From Mycobacterium scrofulaceum (GTDB lineage Bacteria; Actinomycetota; Actinomycetes; Mycobacteriales; Mycobacteriaceae), in assembly GCF_002086735.1 (NCBI RefSeq), contig NZ_MVIJ01000019.1, positions 36,160-100,159 of the forward strand: a stretch of DNA of 64,000 nt. The letters are read 5' to 3'. A model generated the notes under the pieces. The model had not been told where the DNA came from. It saw only the letters and a list, made by a program, of their open reading frames with translations, and searched no databases. A program made the translations under genes and the position numbers. Of this stretch, positions 60,815 to 64,000 are shown piece after piece (the stretch's first letter is position 1; every line of letters begins with the position of its first letter).

Positions 60815-61573
60815 GTGTCGGACGGCGAACAGAGCAAGCCACGTCGGCGCCGGGGGCGGCGCCGCGGTCGTGGCGCTGCGGGTCCGACCGAGAACCACGC
60901 TGCGGGTCCGACCGAGAACCAGACGAACGGCCAAGCGCCCACCGACTCGACGGCGACGCAATCGCGCCGATCCCGTTCGTCTCGCCGCGGACCGGACCGG
61001 TTGCGCACCGTGCACGAAACATCCGCCGGCGGTCTGGTGATCGACGGCCTCGACGGTCCGCGCGACTCGCAGGTCGCCGCGCTGATCGGCCGCACGGATC
61101 GGCGGGGGCGGATGCTGTGGTCGCTGCCCAAGGGGCACATCGAACAAGGTGAGACCGCGGAGCAGACCGCCATAAGGGAGGTCGCCGAAGAGACCGGCAT
61201 CCGCGGCAGCGTGCTGGCCGCACTGGGACGCATCGACTACTGGTTCGTCACCGACGGCCGCCGGGTGCACAAGACCGTGCATCACTATCTAATGCGCTTC
61301 TCCGGCGGCGAGCTGTCCGACGACGACCTCGAGGTCGCCGAGGTCGCCTGGGTGCCTATCCACGAACTGCCGTCGAAGCTGGCCTACGCCGACGAACGTC
61401 GACTGGCCCGCGTGGCCGACGAGCTCATCGACAAGCTGCAGAGCGACGGCCCCGCCGCCTTGCCGCCGTTGCCCGCCACTTCTCCCCGGCGCCGCCCGCA
61501 GACGCACTCGCGCACCCGGCACGCCGACAAGCCGGCCACCAGCCGGAAGAACGGCCACAGGCCAGGGCCGTGA
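60815..61573 (+). CDS. mutT4: Nudix hydrolase MutT4
   Basis: 252-aa Nudix protein. The Nudix box (about 107-129) follows G-x5-E-x7-R-E-V-x-E-E with [17 protein letters not shown] and ending AEETGI. A basic N-terminal extension ([13 protein letters not shown]) and a Pro/Arg-rich tail flank the domain. M. tuberculosis MutT4 (Rv3908) sits at the same place and is tied to mutation avoidance. GTG 60815 is chosen over GTG 60794 because of the -10 box and the homologous start SDGEQ. The stop overlaps the Rv3909-like start as GTGA. Confidence 0.95.
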   Translation: MSDGEQSKPRRRRGRRRGRGAAGPTENHAAGPTENQTNGQAPTDSTATQSRRSRSSRRGPDRLRTVHETSAGGLVIDGLDGPRDSQVAALIGRTDRRGRMLWSLPKGHIEQGETAEQTAIREVAEETGIRGSVLAALGRIDYWFVTDGRRVHKTVHHYLMRFSGGELSDDDLEVAEVAWVPIHELPSKLAYADERRLARVADELIDKLQSDGPAALPPLPATSPRRRPQTHSRTRHADKPATSRKNGHRPGP

Positions 61574-63951
61574 CGGCGTCCCGACTCTGCTTATTGCGCC
61601 TCGCGGCAGTGATCGGCATCGTGGCCGGGATTGCAATGCTCACCGGGCCGGTCATTCCGCGCGCGGCCGCGGGCGAACCCGGTGTCACGCCCTTCGTCCG
61701 GGTCCGCGTCGACCAAGTCACTCCGGACGTGGTCACCACGTCCAGCCAGCCCGTCGTCACCGTCAGCGGCATGGTGACCAACATCGGCGACCGTCCCGTC
61801 CGCGACGTGATGGTCCGGCTCGAACACGCCGGTGCGGTCACCGCGTCGACGGGCCTGCGGACCAGCCTGGACGGCGACACCGACCAGTACCAACCGGCCG
61901 CCGACTTCCTCACGGTGGCTCCCGAACTGCAGCGCGGGCAAGAGGCCGGCTTCACCCTGTCCGCGCCGCTGCGCTCGTTGACCAAGCAGTCGCTGGGCGT
62001 CGAGAAGCCGGGCATCTATCCGGTCCTGGTCAACGTGAACGGCACACCCGACTACGGCGCCCCCGCCCGCCTCGACAACGCGCGGTTCCTGCTGCCCGTG
62101 GTCGGCGTCCCCCCCGACCAGAGCGGCGATCTGAGTTCAGCCGTCGCGCCCGACACCTCCAAACCGGTGTGGATCACCATGCTGTGGCCGCTGGCCGACC
62201 GGCCCCGGCTGGCCCCGGGCGTCCCCGGCGGCACCATCCCCGTGCGGCTGGTCGACGACGACCTCGCCACCTCCCTGGCCGGCGGCGGCCGGCTGGACAT
62301 CCTGCTGTCGGCCGCCGAGGTCGCCACCAGCCACGACGTCGACCCCGACGGCGCCGTCGGCCGCGCCCTGTGTCTTGCCGTCGACCCCGACCTACTCGTC
62401 ACCGTCAACGCGATGACCGCCGGCTACGTGGTCTCCGATTCCCCGGAGGGGCCCGCGCAACTCCCGGGCACCCCGACGCATCCGGGCGCCGGGCAGGCCG
62501 CGGCGGTCGAGTGGCTCAACCGGCTCCGCGCCCTGGCACACCGCACCTGTGTCGTGCCGCTGCCCTATGCGCAAGCCGACCTGGACGCCCTACAGCGCGT
62601 CAACGACCGAGGGCTCAGCGCCGCCGCCACCACCAGCGTGAACAGCATCGTCGACCGCATCCTCGACGTGGCCTCCGTCCGCGGCGCCACGCTGCTGCCC
62701 GACGGCCCGCTGACCAACCGCGCGGTGTCCCTGCTGGGCGCCAACGAAAGCACCGTCGCCATCGCCGCCGCCGACCTGTCCGCCCCCGATGCGCAGGGAT
62801 CCACCGAAACCACCGTCGACACCGCCCCGCGGCGGCTGTCCCCGCAGGTGGTGGAAGCGCCGTTCGACCCGGCGGTGGGCGCCGCCCTGGCCGGGGCGGG
62901 CAGCTCCCCCGCCGTGCCGACCTACCTGGACTCCTCGCTGACGGTCCGGCTCGCGCACGACTCGGTGACCGCGCGCCGCCAGGACGCCCTGGGTTCCATG
63001 TTCTGGCACGCCTTGCGGCGCGACGACGCTCCCCGCACCCAGATCCTGGTCCCGCCGGGGACGTGGAACCTGCAGGCCGACGACGCCCACGTCATCCTGA
63101 CCGCGCTGACCACCAGCGTCCGTTCCGGCCTGGCCGTGCCACGACCGTTGCCGGCAGTGGTCGCCGAGGCCGCCGCCCGCACCGAGCCGTCCCAGCCGGC
63201 GGGCGCCTACACCTCCGCGCGCGGCCGATTCGGCGACGACGTCACCGCCGCGGTCGCCGGTCAGGTCGGCCGGCTGTGGGGCCTGACCTCCGCGCTCAGC
63301 ACCGACGAACGCACCGGGCTGACCGGCATCGCATACACCGCCCCCCTGCGCGAAGACATGTTGCGCGCGCTGAGCCAATCGGAGCCGCCCGACACCCGCA
63401 ACGGTCTGGCCCAGCAGCGCCTGGCCGTCGTCGGCAAGACCATCAACGATCTGTTCGGCGCGGTCACCATCGTCAACCCGGGCGGCTCGTACACGCTGGC
63501 CACCGAGCACAGCCCGCTGCCGCTGGCGCTGCACAACGGCCTGGCCGTTCCCATCCGGGTGCGACTGCAGGTCGACGCCCCGCCGGGGATGACCGTCACC
63601 GACGTGGGCCAGATCGAGTTGCCGCCCGGATACCTGCCGCTGCGGGTGCCGATCGAAGTGAACTTCACCCAGCGGGTCGCCATCGACGTGTCGCTGCGGA
63701 CCCCGGACGGCATGCGCCTCGGCGAACCGGTGCGTCTGTCGGTGCACTCCAACGCCTACGGCAAGGTCCTGTTCGCGATCACGATGACCGCCGCGGCCGT
63801 GCTGGTGCTGCTGGCCGGGCGGCGGCTGTGGCACCGCTTCCGCGGCCAGCCCGACCGCGCCGACCTGGACCGGCCCGACCCGCCCGATGCCCGGTCCGCG
63901 GCGGCAGGCGACCAGGTTGACGACCGGGTCGAACACGAGCACCGAGTATGA
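61570..63951 (+). CDS. DUF6049-type envelope protein (Rv3909-like)
   Basis: 793-aa conserved membrane-associated protein. A signal peptide ([19 protein letters not shown]) leads into a long extracytoplasmic part with beta-sandwich segments at each end ([35 protein letters not shown]), and one C-terminal helix ([18 protein letters not shown]) followed by a charged cytoplasmic tail. Equivalent to Rv3909, between mutT4 and mviN. The fixed position before murJ suggests a link with peptidoglycan precursor flipping (inference). GTG 61570 overlaps the mutT4 stop and the TGA overlaps the next ATG. Confidence 0.92.
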   Translation: MTASRLCLLRLAAVIGIVAGIAMLTGPVIPRAAAGEPGVTPFVRVRVDQVTPDVVTTSSQPVVTVSGMVTNIGDRPVRDVMVRLEHAGAVTASTGLRTSLDGDTDQYQPAADFLTVAPELQRGQEAGFTLSAPLRSLTKQSLGVEKPGIYPVLVNVNGTPDYGAPARLDNARFLLPVVGVPPDQSGDLSSAVAPDTSKPVWITMLWPLADRPRLAPGVPGGTIPVRLVDDDLATSLAGGGRLDILLSAAEVATSHDVDPDGAVGRALCLAVDPDLLVTVNAMTAGYVVSDSPEGPAQLPGTPTHPGAGQAAAVEWLNRLRALAHRTCVVPLPYAQADLDALQRVNDRGLSAAATTSVNSIVDRILDVASVRGATLLPDGPLTNRAVSLLGANESTVAIAAADLSAPDAQGSTETTVDTAPRRLSPQVVEAPFDPAVGAALAGAGSSPAVPTYLDSSLTVRLAHDSVTARRQDALGSMFWHALRRDDAPRTQILVPPGTWNLQADDAHVILTALTTSVRSGLAVPRPLPAVVAEAAARTEPSQPAGAYTSARGRFGDDVTAAVAGQVGRLWGLTSALSTDERTGLTGIAYTAPLREDMLRALSQSEPPDTRNGLAQQRLAVVGKTINDLFGAVTIVNPGGSYTLATEHSPLPLALHNGLAVPIRVRLQVDAPPGMTVTDVGQIELPPGYLPLRVPIEVNFTQRVAIDVSLRTPDGMRLGEPVRLSVHSNAYGKVLFAITMTAAAVLVLLAGRRLWHRFRGQPDRADLDRPDPPDARSAAAGDQVDDRVEHEHRV

Positions 63952-64000
63952 ACCCCGCCCACCGGCAGGCCGCCCCGCAACAGCAACGCCTGCCCCAGCC
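63948..64000 (+). CDS. Start of a mviN/murJ-like gene, cut by the window edge
   Basis: ATG 63948 overlaps the stop of the Rv3909-like gene as ATGA and opens a frame ([16 protein letters not shown]) that runs off the end. In M. tuberculosis the gene at this place is mviN (Rv3910), the lipid II flippase/FhaA-binding pseudokinase fusion. Only position supports the name. Confidence 0.6.
   Translation, partial: MNPAHRQAAPQQQRLPQ

Overview
This window looks like chromosomal DNA of a high-GC nontuberculous Mycobacterium. The right end carries a block that in M. tuberculosis lies close to oriC: pcnA (Rv3907c), mutT4 (Rv3908), an Rv3909-like gene and the first codons of a mviN/murJ-like gene. Next to it is an ESX-2-like block (eccC2, eccB2 and Rv3896c- to Rv3901c-like genes). 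FadD/FadE-type genes, MmpL, many TetR regulators, DUF732 and DUF2563 proteins, and genes starting with no leader all fit a mycobacterium. Rv numbers and lengths are from memory of the M. tuberculosis annotation, not from a search.

Layout. 0-13.6 kb: accessory genes paired with regulators: a BBE-type FAD oxidoreductase with a LuxR/MalT-like regulator, a secreted lipase beside a decayed MarR gene, an MMPL transporter with a divergent TetR and two clear operators, and an alpha/beta hydrolase plus SDR with a third TetR. 14.0-26.7 kb: a catabolic island for an unknown carboxylic acid, processed as CoA ester: acyl-CoA ligase, PadR regulator, two thiolase-like/DUF35 pairs, a tandem CaiB-type CoA-transferase, a metal amidohydrolase, a fused acyl-CoA dehydrogenase and a TetR. 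A 19-bp sequence is identical at both ends of the island and probably makes it one regulon. 26.7-29.6 kb: TetR with DUF1214 and sulfotransferase genes. 29.6-36.4 kb: DUF732 exported protein, a triple DUF190 protein, class I aldolase, Tat-exported SrpA-type catalase with cytochrome b561, and an STAS/anti-sigma pair. 36.4-43.8 kb: a second catabolic cluster with two APH/CHK-type kinases, a large unknown protein, TetR, an N-acyl-D-amino-acid deacylase-like amidohydrolase and a Rieske oxygenase.

44.3-55.5 kb: the upstream half of an ESX-2 locus, transcribed leftwards. The genes that follow eccC2 in M. tuberculosis (PE/PPE, esxC/D, espG2, eccD2, mycP2, eccE2, eccA2) are not present; the Rieske cluster lies there instead. 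On the other side, the place of cpnT/IFT/esxEF is taken by a DUF2563 gene and a PknH-like kinase in DNA of visibly lower GC. Two proteins here (719 and 328 aa) look like undivided forms of gene pairs annotated separately in M. tuberculosis. 57.9-64 kb is conserved core: Asp-rich protein, pcnA, two small membrane proteins, leaderless mutT4, the Rv3909-like protein and the start of murJ.

No tRNA, rRNA, CRISPR array, insertion sequence or integrase was found.
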